The position numbers and the translations under genes are program-made. 51,295 bases of DNA from Planctomycetia bacterium (GTDB taxonomy: Bacteria; Planctomycetota; Planctomycetia; Pirellulales; Thermoguttaceae), in assembly GCA_030527105.1 (NCBI GenBank), contig JAUNBK010000018.1:1-51295 (forward strand), given 5' to 3'. Below are positions 1 through 8,967 of this stretch, piece by piece (position 1 is the first letter of the stretch; each line of letters begins with the position of its first letter). The notes under the pieces are model-generated. The model saw only the letters and a program-made list of their open reading frames with translations, ran no database searches and was not told the origin of the DNA.

Positions 1-82
1 AACTCAAGGGGGGGATGGCTCTTTTTTTCCCATTTTTTTTGTAAATGGAAAAAACTGATTTTTCATCCAGTGGCATCCCCGG

Positions 83-111
83 TTGCGCTCGACCCGTTTT
101 TCCCTTATAAT
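83..111 (+). promoter_or_regulatory. Predicted sigma70-type promoter of the CE15 esterase
   Basis: A -35-like TTGCGC (83-88) and a perfect -10 TATAAT (106-111) are separated by 17 bp, giving a start near 118 and a leader of about 70 nt before the preferred ATG at 188. Seen by eye only. Confidence 0.5.
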
Positions 112-187
112 GGTGGCATCTGAGTTCTCCACGCAATGGGCGTGAGGCTCGTTTTCCAATGTTTATTTGTTGTTTTGTGAGGTTTCA

Positions 188-1510
188 ATGAAAAATCGAT
201 CCCTGCCTATTTTTCTGTTGGTGTTGATCTTGTGCGGCGCGGAGGCTGTTTTCGCGCAGTATCAAGCGAATTATGATGAGTCGAAAGTCCCGGACTACAC
301 CCTTCCCAACCCGCTGGTGTGCGAGGATGGGTCGGTCGTGACAAATGCGGCACAGTGGGAGGCGAAACGGCGACCAGAAATCTTCGCGCTCTTCGAAAAG
401 GAAATGTACGGCGAATTGCCGTCGCTCCTTCGCGAGGCGGGGAATCATCCTGATTTCGTCACATTTCGCACGGTCGAAACATGTGACGACGCGCTCGGCG
501 GTCTTGCGATTCGAAAGCAGACGATTCTGACGTTCTCGAGCCTGGACGGCAAGGAAAAGGTCGACGTGAATCTTCTCCTTTATGTTCCGAAAGACGCACC
601 GCAGCCCACGCCGGTCTTTTTGGGGATGAATTTCCTCGGGAATCATACCATCACCAAGGATCCAAACGTGCTGCTTCATCATTTGCGCAGCGGCGAGAAA
701 GCGACGAGCGAGGCGGAATTGCCCGAAGGCTCGCGGCGTGGGGATCGCGTGAATCGGTGGGCGGTCGAGAAAATCTTGAAGTCGGGATACGCTCTCGCCG
801 TCTTCCACTATGTCGACGTGGCGAAGGACGGGGCGCAGCAGTGCTTCACGAGCGGCGTTTTCGACCTATACAGCGATTATGAGGGAAATCAATCGCGTGG
901 GAAAAATGATTGGGGCGCGATTTCTGCGTGGGCGTGGGGCGCGAGTCGGGCGCTCGATTATTTGGAGACGGAGCCGCTCGTGGATGCGAGCCGGGTCGCG
1001 ATTATGGGACACTCGCGCTTGGGAAAAACGGCTCTTTGGACGGGCGCGTCGGATCCTCGATTCGCACTCGTGATTTCGAACGATTCCGGCTGCGGCGGCG
1101 CGGCGCTTTCTCGACGCGAGTTTGGCGAGTCGGTCCGTATCATCAATCGAAATTTGTACTATTGGTTCGCGCCACAATTTACGCAGTATAACGAGAGGGT
1201 GAACGATCTTCCGATAGATCAACACGAGCTTGTTGCGCTCATTGCGCCGCGCCCGGTGTATATTGCGAGCGCCGAGGAGGATTTGTGGGCGGATCCTCTG
1301 GGTGAGTATTTGTCGGCACTCCACGCGGTTCCGGTCTACGAATTGTACGGCGACGCGCCATTCGGAAATCGCACGGAGGAACAGCTCCCGAACCTTCACG
1401 AGCAGGTTGGGAAAACCATTGGATACCACATTCGCGCGGGAAAACACGACGTCACGGAGTTCGACTGGGAAATGTATATTCGTTTTGCCGACAAACACCT
1501 GAAAAAATAG
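188..1510 (+). CDS. Exported glucuronoyl esterase-like alpha/beta hydrolase (CE15 family)
   Basis: Predicted to cleave ester bonds between glucuronic acid side chains of xylan and lignin alcohols, outside the cytoplasm. The 440-residue protein opens with a signal peptide (KNR, a hydrophobic stretch, cleavage near VFAQ) and then follows the CE15 plan. The nucleophile elbow GHSRLGK has Ser276. Soon after comes NDSGCGGAALSRR, a CE15 hallmark. The APRP..ASAEEDLWADP segment and a late GKHDVTEFDW that should hold the catalytic His complete the set. I chose ATG 188 over the in-frame ATG at 167 because GTGAGG lies just upstream and the signal peptide then begins properly. It is transcribed alone and converges on the minus-strand genes at 1531-2027. 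The family is secure; the exact substrate is inferred. Confidence 0.88.
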   Translation: MKNRSLPIFLLVLILCGAEAVFAQYQANYDESKVPDYTLPNPLVCEDGSVVTNAAQWEAKRRPEIFALFEKEMYGELPSLLREAGNHPDFVTFRTVETCDDALGGLAIRKQTILTFSSLDGKEKVDVNLLLYVPKDAPQPTPVFLGMNFLGNHTITKDPNVLLHHLRSGEKATSEAELPEGSRRGDRVNRWAVEKILKSGYALAVFHYVDVAKDGAQQCFTSGVFDLYSDYEGNQSRGKNDWGAISAWAWGASRALDYLETEPLVDASRVAIMGHSRLGKTALWTGASDPRFALVISNDSGCGGAALSRREFGESVRIINRNLYYWFAPQFTQYNERVNDLPIDQHELVALIAPRPVYIASAEEDLWADPLGEYLSALHAVPVYELYGDAPFGNRTEEQLPNLHEQVGKTIGYHIRAGKHDVTEFDWEMYIRFADKHLKK

Positions 1511-1580
1511 CGTCGAGATGAGGAAATTGCTCAAGGATCGACGTCGATGAGGCATATTTCGCCCGAGTCGCCGACACGAA

Positions 1581-2027
1581 TCAGGTGCGAGTCGGCGGGA
1601 TTGGCGCTTTTCGTGCGAACATTCCTCCCAGAGACCGAAAGACGAATGAGTGAGCCTTTGTTCTCTTGTTTTCCCGCGTAGTCCAAGAGAACAGGACGAA
1701 AAGACCAGGAGCCAGCGTCCGGGGGAAAAGCAAGGGGAAAGAGAGAATGTTGCCGTCTTCTCTGGAGGACGAGGCGAGAACGAACCCTTCTTTCTCACCC
1801 ACTTTTGTGTCAGCAAGCTGCCAAGAGGACGCGTTCGGGGCGAGGTATTCGATTCCGATTGACGCTGCGTTTCCGTCCAAAAGTTCGCACCGGACGAGTA
1901 GCGTGTGGTCTGGTGGCGCATCGGAGAATCCGCGCTGCGTGGAGGCTCCGATAAGAAAGAGGAAGATGGCGGCACCAAGCCCGCACGCGATCACGTCCAT
2001 GAATGAAGTGTATGAATTTCCGTTCAT
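1581..2027 (-). CDS. Small membrane-anchored protein, apparently frameshifted
   Basis: The N-terminus (MNGNSYTSFMDVIACGLG followed by AAIFLFLIG) is one membrane anchor of the kind found in small planctomycete proteins near ExbD/TolR-type genes. The rest is predicted outside the membrane and resembles no enzyme I know. The frame reads well to about residue 100 (...NILSFPLLFP), then becomes Arg/Thr-rich and stops at 1581. In the neighbouring frame the sequence stays open for about 64 codons and reads like folded protein (GSWSFRPVLLDYAGK, later HLIRVGDSGEICLIDVDP), ending at a TGA at 1531-1533. The change of frame falls at a G5 run (1721-1725), so one missing G would explain it; the intact protein would be about 165 residues. 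Its ATG overlaps the stop of the gene remnant upstream, which suggests coupled translation. This is either true decay or an assembly error. Confidence 0.7.
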   Translation of the reverse strand: MNGNSYTSFMDVIACGLGAAIFLFLIGASTQRGFSDAPPDHTLLVRCELLDGNAASIGIEYLAPNASSWQLADTKVGEKEGFVLASSSREDGNILSFPLLFPRTLAPGLFVLFSWTTRENKRTKAHSFVFRSLGGMFARKAPIPPTRT

Positions 2028-2206
2028 TTTTTGAAGACCTTTTCGTTCAAGTTGAGAGTGGTACCCTCAGACATCATTTGAAATTCGGAAACGCTTTCGT
2101 TTTGGAGGATTCTCCCAGAAAGGAGGAGGTTTGCGCGAGTTCCTGAAAGCGAAATATTCGCGTTTGGGGGGAGTTCGTTGGCATAGAGGACGGCGTACTG
2201 CTGCGT
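2024..2206 (-). pseudogene. C-terminal remnant of a gene cut off by repeat copy 1
   Basis: On the minus strand a frame open from the repeat edge to a TGA at 2024-2026 encodes about 58 plausible residues (start QYAVLYANELPPNANISLSG, end TTLNLNEKVFKK). The stop overlaps the ATG of the next gene, typical of real operon neighbours. There is no ATG, GTG or TTG in a usable position, and going upstream the frame meets a TAA inside repeat copy 1. Beyond the repeat the DUF2325 gene begins within 7 bp, so the missing front is not nearby. I read it as a small gene, probably functionally linked to the membrane-anchored protein that follows, beheaded by insertion of the repeat or by a deletion next to it. 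Its family is unknown. Confidence 0.55.
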
Positions 2207-2311
2207 TATACTCGTTCTCCCTTAAAATTCCCGTTTTGCGCGACGCTTTGCGAGCCGTGGTGCGTAGCTCCAACGGCGGACGGTACCGAAATTTCAACGC
2301 GAAGTATTATA
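2207..2311 (+). repeat. Dispersed palindromic repeat, copy 1 (well conserved)
   Basis: 105 bp, from TATACTCGTTCTCC to GAAGTATTATA. It contains the family core with a central hairpin (GAGC, 11-nt loop, GCTC). It begins where the remnant at 2024-2206 loses its frame and ends 6 bp before the stop codon of the DUF2325 gene. Confidence 0.9.
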
Positions 2312-2317
2312 AAAAAC

Positions 2318-4096
2318 CTACCCCCCGGACAAAGGCTTGGAACCGCACAGGCATTGTTCCACAATCCGCACCGCAATCGCTCGGGGATTCGTCTGGTGGC
2401 TCAGACGGACACAACGCTTTCCTCCTGCGTGAATCTGGCGGACGAGTTCTTGGTTGTGCTTGTGCGAACAAAGCGTTTTTTTGATTAAAAAAAGGGAAAC
2501 TTCCGGGTTGTTTATATGGTTTTGATATTTTTCGAGGTTGGCGCTGTGTTCACACGCATCCCAAATCAATTCGACGCCAAACGCTTTCTCGATTCGAGCA
2601 CGCGTGTGGTCATACGGGATTCCTCCGACAAAAACGAATTTTGTGCCCCGAAATGCTTTCCTCACGACCTCAATGTTCGCGTCGAGAGTGTCGCCCCCGA
2701 GAGCGTCCATTTCGCCTGCATACCTCTCTTCCTCCTCATCTTCCGCAAGTTCCACTCCTTGGATTATCGCCTCAAATTCCGGCGTCATTTCGAGACCCTC
2801 CGGGATTCTATCCAAAAACGGACCGAATATGGAGCGCCATTTCTCCGATTGGGGCGAAACGCCAAATTTCGCAACCAATTCCGACGAAAAAACAACGATT
2901 TTCTGCCAAGCGCGTGCGGATTTTTTCGACCTCGCCTGTTGGAGTTCCTTCTCAATCGTCTCCCAAAGCATCAAAGGTGTCTCTTCTTTCAAGAGGGATT
3001 GAATCGTTTTTGAATTTTTCTTGAGAATGGAGGGATCCATTTTGCTCTTGAGTGAAGCGTGTTCGATCGTCTGATTGATTTGCGCCGCAAGCGTGCGTAG
3101 AGCGCCACGCACCCCTTCGACAAACGCAAGATCGGGATACTCGGTCTTACATTTCGATTCATGGAGCGAAAAAAGGACGCATAAACTCGACGCCCCCGCT
3201 GAAGCGAGCGAGGCAGCAAGCGTCGATTCCAACTCTCCCACCTCAAAATTGGCGAGATCGGGAGCCAAAGCCGCGAGCCGTTGAAAACATGTACGTGCTT
3301 GCTCGTAGCAATCGGAGACAATTTTCACGTCGCCCATGGTCGCAAGCCGATCAATGAGAGGGATTTCGCTGCACTTCTGCATAAAATTTCCCTTCTTGAT
3401 GGACGATTTGCGTAGGGAGACTTCCTTCTCGTACTCTTTGATGCGGGAGACAATCTTCTCGAACGACCACACCTCCTGCGGGCGCGCCCCTTGGGGAGAA
3501 GATACGGCAAGCGAACGTGTGGGCGAAATCATAGGCGAAATTGCGGGCAAAGTGGCAAGCGAGGGTGTCTCCAAAGAGCCGCTACTCCGGTCGGATGAGG
3601 ACAAAAAGGGAAGAAGTTGCTCGCTCGACGCCGTCTGGGTGATTTTTTCGAAGCAGAGCCAACTTTTGCAATTCGACGGGAGTGAGGTGGGGCGTGGCTG
3701 CGTCGTCACGATATGCGCTGTCGCCTGCGGCAAAAAATAGAGGAGCGTCTCCGGGTCGGAATCCACCACCGAGATCAAAAGCGAGCGCGCGCCCCTTATA
3801 TGATAATCGTTCAAAACAAAAAGCTCCATGAATCTCTCCGCGCGATCTTTCACCCGGACGGAGAAACCCTCTTTCAACAGTATTTCGGCAAAATCAATGT
3901 GTTGTCGATTCAAAAAAGCCGTTCGAAAACAAGAGGATGAGGCGTTATAAAGTATTTTAGTACTAAAATTTTTGACAAATTTCTCCGGCGTGAGCGACAT
4001 GCGCTCGGCTGCCTCTTTAAGAAACCCACCCGTCAAAATGCACAAATCCAAATTGCGTGAGTCAAACGGAATCCGATCCCAAATACTGTTGCTCAT
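2318..4096 (-). CDS. Large protein with a C-terminal DUF2325-like domain
   Basis: 592 residues, predicted cytoplasmic, with no signal peptide or membrane segment. The last 100 residues or so resemble DUF2325: a strand ending FVFVGGIPYDHTRARIEKAFG, then LIWDACEHSA, then a CSHKH motif, then GGKRCVRL. The middle (about 215-480) is helical, with charged stretches; the first 200 residues match nothing I recognise. The role is unknown. The start overlaps the stop of the DUF4175-like gene by 4 bp (ATGA), with a GGAGG ribosome site inside that gene, so the two are probably translationally coupled. The stop is followed almost at once by repeat copy 1. Confidence 0.75.
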   Translation of the reverse strand: MSNSIWDRIPFDSRNLDLCILTGGFLKEAAERMSLTPEKFVKNFSTKILYNASSSCFRTAFLNRQHIDFAEILLKEGFSVRVKDRAERFMELFVLNDYHIRGARSLLISVVDSDPETLLYFLPQATAHIVTTQPRPTSLPSNCKSWLCFEKITQTASSEQLLPFLSSSDRSSGSLETPSLATLPAISPMISPTRSLAVSSPQGARPQEVWSFEKIVSRIKEYEKEVSLRKSSIKKGNFMQKCSEIPLIDRLATMGDVKIVSDCYEQARTCFQRLAALAPDLANFEVGELESTLAASLASAGASSLCVLFSLHESKCKTEYPDLAFVEGVRGALRTLAAQINQTIEHASLKSKMDPSILKKNSKTIQSLLKEETPLMLWETIEKELQQARSKKSARAWQKIVVFSSELVAKFGVSPQSEKWRSIFGPFLDRIPEGLEMTPEFEAIIQGVELAEDEEEERYAGEMDALGGDTLDANIEVVRKAFRGTKFVFVGGIPYDHTRARIEKAFGVELIWDACEHSANLEKYQNHINNPEVSLFLIKKTLCSHKHNQELVRQIHAGGKRCVRLSHQTNPRAIAVRIVEQCLCGSKPLSGG

Positions 4097-7000
4097 TCTG
4101 TTCCCTCCGATAAATATTTATAATACATTTGAATCGTTCTTTCGTACCCTTTTATCCACTTTTGCGGAGGCAAGCCACGCGCGCGATCCTGCTCCCGCTG
4201 GGGCAACTCCCCCCACACCTTGTTTTGTAGGAGGAGAATTTTCTCCCCTTGCGTCGTTTCCTCATCAGCAGTCTGATTTTGCGCTGCATCGTCCTCTGGA
4301 TTCTTGTCGTCTAGGTTTTCGTCCCCTTTTTCGAATGCCGATTCCGAGTCGCGATTCTCGGAGAGATCCTCATCCGTCGTCGCGCCGCCAGAATCAACCT
4401 CCGATTCGGAATCGTCGCGAGAAGAAAGAGAGGAAGCGAGATTATAGACAATTTCACGCTGAATATTCAAATTCATGTCGGAGACGTCTCCCTGCCGAAA
4501 GAGGTGCGCGACCTGCGTCATCTGCGTGAAGATATGGGCAAAAGTGCCAGCACCACCCGCCTTGAATCCAACTTCCGACGCCGCGTGCGTGATTTTCTCC
4601 TGTTGCGACGCCAAATACTCCAACTCCTCCGCGCGCTCCGCACTCTGCATGGGTTGAACGCCCGGCGCGACAAGGCGCTCGCTTGCCTCGAGAACTCCCT
4701 CCTGCATCGATTTTAATATCAAAATATCGTCGGGGGAAATTATGAGCGGCGCGTCGTTTGGCTCGGAGGATTCCGACGTCGCAGCATCCTCCTTCTTCGG
4801 CGTGGCGTGGTTCTCCAAGTCCGACTCGCGGCGGAATTCGTTCGGCGCGGAAGTCGCTCGACGGACGATATCGACCATCTCCGCAAGTTGATCAATAATC
4901 TCCAACTGAAGGAAAAAATGGTCGTCGATCAACTCTTTGGCAAGAGCGTTTTGACGCGCGAAGATTTCGAATTGTGCAATAGAAATAGAAAGATTTTCGC
5001 ACAACGACGCCCATCGGCTCCGCAGCACGAGTGGCAAATAGTTTTCGTCCGAGCGAAATGCCGCCGCGAAATTGCGCTGTGCCTCCAAAAACCTCAGCAT
5101 CTCGGCACGCTGCGCCCTCCGAATCGCGCGACTTTGCGCCCCTTTCTCCAGGTCGCGAAGTTCCTCAAAAAAGCGCACTACTTCTTCTTGCTGGTCGCGC
5201 ATCCTCTCCAGTTTCTTTTGTAGCAACTCGAGTGGCGACTCGGAAGGCGAAAAGAACGTCGTGCGCATGGAGTCGAGGCGCGCAAGTGCGTTTTTTTGGT
5301 GGCGCGAAGCATCGAGGGGGCGTCCTTCTTTCAAGGCACAAAAGGCTCCCTCCATGGGAAGCGCAATGTCTCGAAGCGCCTCGCCCGCTTCGTGGAACGG
5401 AGCGTATCGCACCCCGCACTCGTACGTTTCACGCGCCAAAGCACCCTGTTGGTGATAAATGTCTTTCGAAACTCGAAGCTCCCCATCCTCGAATTTTATC
5501 TGACTTTGAAAATTATCCATCGTTTGGCGCGAGATTTTCTCCTGCGCGTCGCAAATTTGCTCGAATTCAAATGCGAAACTTTGCCACGACTCCTCGTGAC
5601 GCTGCTCCTCCAAATAGGGTCGAATCTCCTGCCGCATCCGCCGAGCAATATCCAACGCACGCTCGCATCCTTCGAGCGAAAAGGCGTCCCCCTTCGACAT
5701 CCGGACAATTTCGTGGTTCCACTGAGGAAACAACACCCCCGCGATTTGCGAGAGCGCGGCGGAGAGATTTCGCGCCTTTTCGAGTTGCTCTTTCGACGTA
5801 ACGCTTTTTTGAAACACAAAAGAGGGGTTGTCGTCGAGGTCTCGAACCATGGTTTTTGCCATCGATAAAAGCCCGTCCCTCCCTTTTTCGTCCGCAAGTC
5901 GCGCCATCGTCTGCGTGAGAGATTGAAGCTCAAAAATTCTTTCGGAGGGCCCCGCTCCTTCAGTTGCGTTTCTCTCCAAAATGCCACACGCGTCGCTCAA
6001 AAAGCCCTCGAGTCGCCGCAGCTCCTGCATGAGTGTCGTCCAATTTTGCTTTGCGACGCGAGCCGCTTCTTCTGGCGAGACGATCTGGATCAAAATCTCC
6101 TCTCCCTCGGAAATTTGCGCGGCAGAATCCTCCGCAATCGGCTGCATCCGCACCAGCGTGCCGGGCGAGAGCACGAGCGGCGTCATATCCCACCGCATCC
6201 GAGCCGAGTTGAATCTCTCGCCCATGTCGGAATTCGTTTCCTCCCAGAGGGTATAATTCGCCCACTTCGTTTTTTGAGGCTCCGTTTCGCTCGAGGAGTT
6301 TGGCGCGTCGTCTGCCGCCCATCGAAAACCAAGCCGCGCAAGACCATAGTCGTCCGTCCCGCTCACGAACGCTTCGATCGACGCGCCAGGGAGAAGGAGC
6401 CTCCCCGAGGTGGGCGCAAGCGCTTCGGACTCCGGCGGAGCGTCCTCCGAAACTCGCATCTCGCGACGATCCAAAGTCGAAGTGAGACCATTGCGATCCG
6501 TGAGTTCGAGTGCGAAATTGCCATCGCGCAGGAGTTCAAACGTGAAAATGAATTTCTGCGCGCTCCCCGCCACGGATTTCCCCGGGAAGTAGGTTTGATT
6601 GTCGAATCGAACTTTCGCGTCCCGCAGCGGACGATCCGCCGTGATCAAAATCCCCACTCGCGCTCCATACAAATCCTCGACGTCTCCCTGTTGGGTATAT
6701 GGAGCGCGACCCGTGTACGACGGAGGAAAGACGCGCGTGAGGGAGTTCGCAAGCGTGGGATACGTAAGAACTTCGACGCGATGCCGTGGCGCGGAGTGTG
6801 GCGACGCACCCTCAAGCGACGCGGAAACGAAAAAGGTCTGACGCACTCGGCGAAAGCGCACGGGATACGACTCGCGATACTTCGAAACCCGAATCATCTC
6901 CACGGGCTGCGTCGAATCCTCCGACTCCCAAACAAAGACCTTGAGGTACGGCACATCCTTTGATGAGACGATTCGAGCGTTAAAATTCTCCCCAGAAAGG

Positions 7001-7665
7001 ATCGACGCGGGGAATTCCTCCCACGAGAGCGTGGCGCGAAGATTCCACTGCGCGCCCCCCCACGGATTCGCGAAACGAAAGAGCGCGTTGCGTCGGTTTC
7101 CCTCAAAGTGCGCGAAAAATACAAGCAACAAAACAAAAACGACACACGACCTAACGCGCAAAAATGGGCGTGCGCGATGCATCCTCGTGGTGTTCAAAAG
7201 GGCGAGAATATTCTGCTTCGATAATTCCTCCCCCACGCTCTCTGCCGTTGCGTTTCGAAGCTCGGCAGACTCATGCGGCGTCGGCGCGTCCACCAAAAAC
7301 GAGACCGCATTTTCAAGCGACGTGGGAATCTCCACCGCCGCAGCAGCGTTCTTCTCACTCTCCTGCATCGCGGCAAGCTGACGCAAAAGGCGTGTCGTTT
7401 CTTGCGGCGTGTGTGGTATTTTTCGCAATCTTGGCGCGAATTTCACGCACCACACTCCAACCCCGACGACACAAAGCGCCCATAGCGTTTTGCGCAGCAG
7501 GTTCGCATCATAAAAACTCCCACTCCAAAGCCACCAATCGGCAAGCGTTCCTATGAGAAAAAGGGTCGAAAACCATAAAAACAAAACCTCCCCGCAAAAC
7601 TCCCAAACAAGCCGGGAGTACGCGCGCGCAAACGTCGTGAGTTGAGCGAGGAGTGGGGGTCTCAT
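4093..7665 (-). CDS. Very large DUF4175-like membrane protein with extracytoplasmic coiled coil
   Basis: 1190 residues. Hydrophobic segments near residues 27-45, 60-80 and 168-188 anchor the N-terminus. The part after about 190 follows the pattern of large planctomycete proteins of the DUF4175 type: a NPWG...WNLRATLSWEEFP beta domain, a VFPPSYTGRAPY segment and a DDYGLARLGF segment, then a very long helical, Glu/Arg-rich coiled-coil region (about 510-1000) and an acidic tail (about 1080-1160). In other planctomycetes such genes commonly lie near MoxR/DUF58-type genes. None is seen here, so function stays open; a cell-envelope scaffold is plausible. It lies 32 bp after nadE and is coupled to the DUF2325 gene. 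Confidence 0.75.
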   Translation of the reverse strand: MRPPLLAQLTTFARAYSRLVWEFCGEVLFLWFSTLFLIGTLADWWLWSGSFYDANLLRKTLWALCVVGVGVWCVKFAPRLRKIPHTPQETTRLLRQLAAMQESEKNAAAAVEIPTSLENAVSFLVDAPTPHESAELRNATAESVGEELSKQNILALLNTTRMHRARPFLRVRSCVVFVLLLVFFAHFEGNRRNALFRFANPWGGAQWNLRATLSWEEFPASILSGENFNARIVSSKDVPYLKVFVWESEDSTQPVEMIRVSKYRESYPVRFRRVRQTFFVSASLEGASPHSAPRHRVEVLTYPTLANSLTRVFPPSYTGRAPYTQQGDVEDLYGARVGILITADRPLRDAKVRFDNQTYFPGKSVAGSAQKFIFTFELLRDGNFALELTDRNGLTSTLDRREMRVSEDAPPESEALAPTSGRLLLPGASIEAFVSGTDDYGLARLGFRWAADDAPNSSSETEPQKTKWANYTLWEETNSDMGERFNSARMRWDMTPLVLSPGTLVRMQPIAEDSAAQISEGEEILIQIVSPEEAARVAKQNWTTLMQELRRLEGFLSDACGILERNATEGAGPSERIFELQSLTQTMARLADEKGRDGLLSMAKTMVRDLDDNPSFVFQKSVTSKEQLEKARNLSAALSQIAGVLFPQWNHEIVRMSKGDAFSLEGCERALDIARRMRQEIRPYLEEQRHEESWQSFAFEFEQICDAQEKISRQTMDNFQSQIKFEDGELRVSKDIYHQQGALARETYECGVRYAPFHEAGEALRDIALPMEGAFCALKEGRPLDASRHQKNALARLDSMRTTFFSPSESPLELLQKKLERMRDQQEEVVRFFEELRDLEKGAQSRAIRRAQRAEMLRFLEAQRNFAAAFRSDENYLPLVLRSRWASLCENLSISIAQFEIFARQNALAKELIDDHFFLQLEIIDQLAEMVDIVRRATSAPNEFRRESDLENHATPKKEDAATSESSEPNDAPLIISPDDILILKSMQEGVLEASERLVAPGVQPMQSAERAEELEYLASQQEKITHAASEVGFKAGGAGTFAHIFTQMTQVAHLFRQGDVSDMNLNIQREIVYNLASSLSSRDDSESEVDSGGATTDEDLSENRDSESAFEKGDENLDDKNPEDDAAQNQTADEETTQGEKILLLQNKVWGELPQREQDRARGLPPQKWIKGYERTIQMYYKYLSEGTE

Positions 7666-7697
7666 ATCATGTTTTTCCCATGTTTAATGCGAGAAAC

Positions 7698-8456
7698 TCA
7701 GCCATAGGTGGGTGGCTTCATGCGTTTGTGTGCAGATGCGCGCTGGCGAGCAACGATTTTCTCCACAACGCTCGAGTCGCCCTCCCCCGAAAGGAGAAAT
7801 CGATCAATATCTGCGTACGAAATGCCCATCTCGCCCTCGTCCGTCTGTCCCTCAAAAAGCCCCGCCGAGGGTGCCTTATTAATGATCGCGTCTGGCGCAC
7901 CAAGGAATCGGAGGAAGTCGAAAATTTCCGACACCGTGAGATCCGCAATGGGATTAAAATCATAGGCACCATCGCCCCATTTTGTGAAATATCCCATTTG
8001 CGCCTCGGAACGATTCCCCGTTCCGCACACGAACGCGCCGCGCGATTGGGCAAGCGTGTAGAGAACGATCATTCGAAGGCGCGGATTCATGTTCATTTTC
8101 CCCATCTCGGCACCCTCCGACGCCCGCGCCACTTCCTTGAGTGCCGGACCGAGCGTGTCCAAAAACGATCTCTTCACCCCCGAAATGTCGACTTCTATCG
8201 TTTGGATATCATACTGCTTCGCAACAAGAAGGGCGTGATCGCGATCTGAGCCATAATTCTGCGAGCTTTGGCACGGCATAATAACCCCAAGAACGTTTTG
8301 CGTCGCACGCCGACAGAGAATCCCAGCAAGCGTACAATCTTTGCCCCCGCTATTGCCATAAACCACCCCCGCTCCTGGACTGGTCGGCGTGATGCCGAGA
8401 ATATTCCGAATCCAAGCGACACGCGACTCCAGTTCTTGATTCCAATCCCGTTCCAT
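7698..8456 (-). CDS. nadE: NAD(+) synthase, ammonia-dependent type
   Basis: Last step of NAD synthesis: nicotinate adenine dinucleotide plus ammonia and ATP gives NAD. 252 residues, close to the size of stand-alone NadE; there is no glutaminase domain. The ATP pyrophosphatase loop is SGGKDC (residues 36-41), where most NadE proteins have SGG-hydrophobic-DS. Downstream motifs are typical: CGTGNRSEAQMGYFTKWGDG, the FNPIADL segment, KAPSAGLFEGQTDEGEMG and SYADID. The ATG is preceded by AAAGGAA. It has its own predicted promoter and lies upstream of the DUF4175-like gene. Confidence 0.9.
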   Translation of the reverse strand: MERDWNQELESRVAWIRNILGITPTSPGAGVVYGNSGGKDCTLAGILCRRATQNVLGVIMPCQSSQNYGSDRDHALLVAKQYDIQTIEVDISGVKRSFLDTLGPALKEVARASEGAEMGKMNMNPRLRMIVLYTLAQSRGAFVCGTGNRSEAQMGYFTKWGDGAYDFNPIADLTVSEIFDFLRFLGAPDAIINKAPSAGLFEGQTDEGEMGISYADIDRFLLSGEGDSSVVEKIVARQRASAHKRMKPPTYG

Positions 8457-8500
8457 AATTCCGTTCCTTTCCTAAAGCAGAATGCCATCCTCTACACCTA

Positions 8501-8528
8501 ATGATAGCACTTTTCACGGCATTTTCAA
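8501..8528 (-). promoter_or_regulatory. Predicted promoter of nadE
   Basis: Reading the minus strand, TTGAAA (8523-8528) and TATCAT (8501-8506) are 16 bp apart, upstream of the nadE ATG at 8456. Moderate match to the sigma70 consensus. Confidence 0.45.
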
Positions 8529-8576
8529 GCGGGGAAGGTTCAAAAAAACAAAAAATTCACAGAGCGCACATCAACA

Positions 8577-8870
8577 TCATCGTCCCCGCGTCTCGGATTT
8601 CTCCTCAATCGAGCGCTCGTCTTCCTCCAATGACTCCATGATCGGATTCCCATTTTCGTCGAAGCCAGAGAGAATTTCCACCTTCCTTCGCGCGTTTTGA
8701 AGCTGCCCGTGGCACGTTTTTAGAAGCGAAACGCCCTCTTCATAAAGTTGGAGCGACTCCGATAGCGTCGATTGTCCCGACTCAAGAAGTCGCACGACTT
8801 CCTCAAGTCGACCGAAAGACTCTTCGAAGCTGCGCTCTTTGGATTCCGACGCGGGGTTCTTTGGATTCAT
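8577..8870 (-). CDS. xseB: Exodeoxyribonuclease VII small subunit
   Basis: 97 residues. The core SFEESFGRLEEVVRLLESGQ followed by LSESLQLYEEGVSLLKTC is the XseB helical hairpin, which binds the long helices of XseA, the large subunit of this single-strand DNA exonuclease. The C-terminal 25 residues are acidic and longer than usual. GGAGAG lies just before the ATG. xseA is not in the window. The gene follows pdxT in the same direction by 97 bp and may share the pdxS transcript. Confidence 0.88.
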   Translation of the reverse strand: MNPKNPASESKERSFEESFGRLEEVVRLLESGQSTLSESLQLYEEGVSLLKTCHGQLQNARRKVEILSGFDENGNPIMESLEEDERSIEEKSETRGR

Positions 8871-8967
8871 CTTTGCTCTCCTTTTGGTTTAATTGGCAGG
8901 GACACGCTTTGATTTCATCGGTTTTTTCCCGATTTCGCTTCAAAAAAAGAGTATCTCTCGCGAGACC

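Noticed and set aside
5923..6963. Long plus-strand frame opposite the DUF4175-like gene
   Set aside because: Arg/Pro-rich antisense shadow; the minus-strand protein has clear domains and membrane segments.
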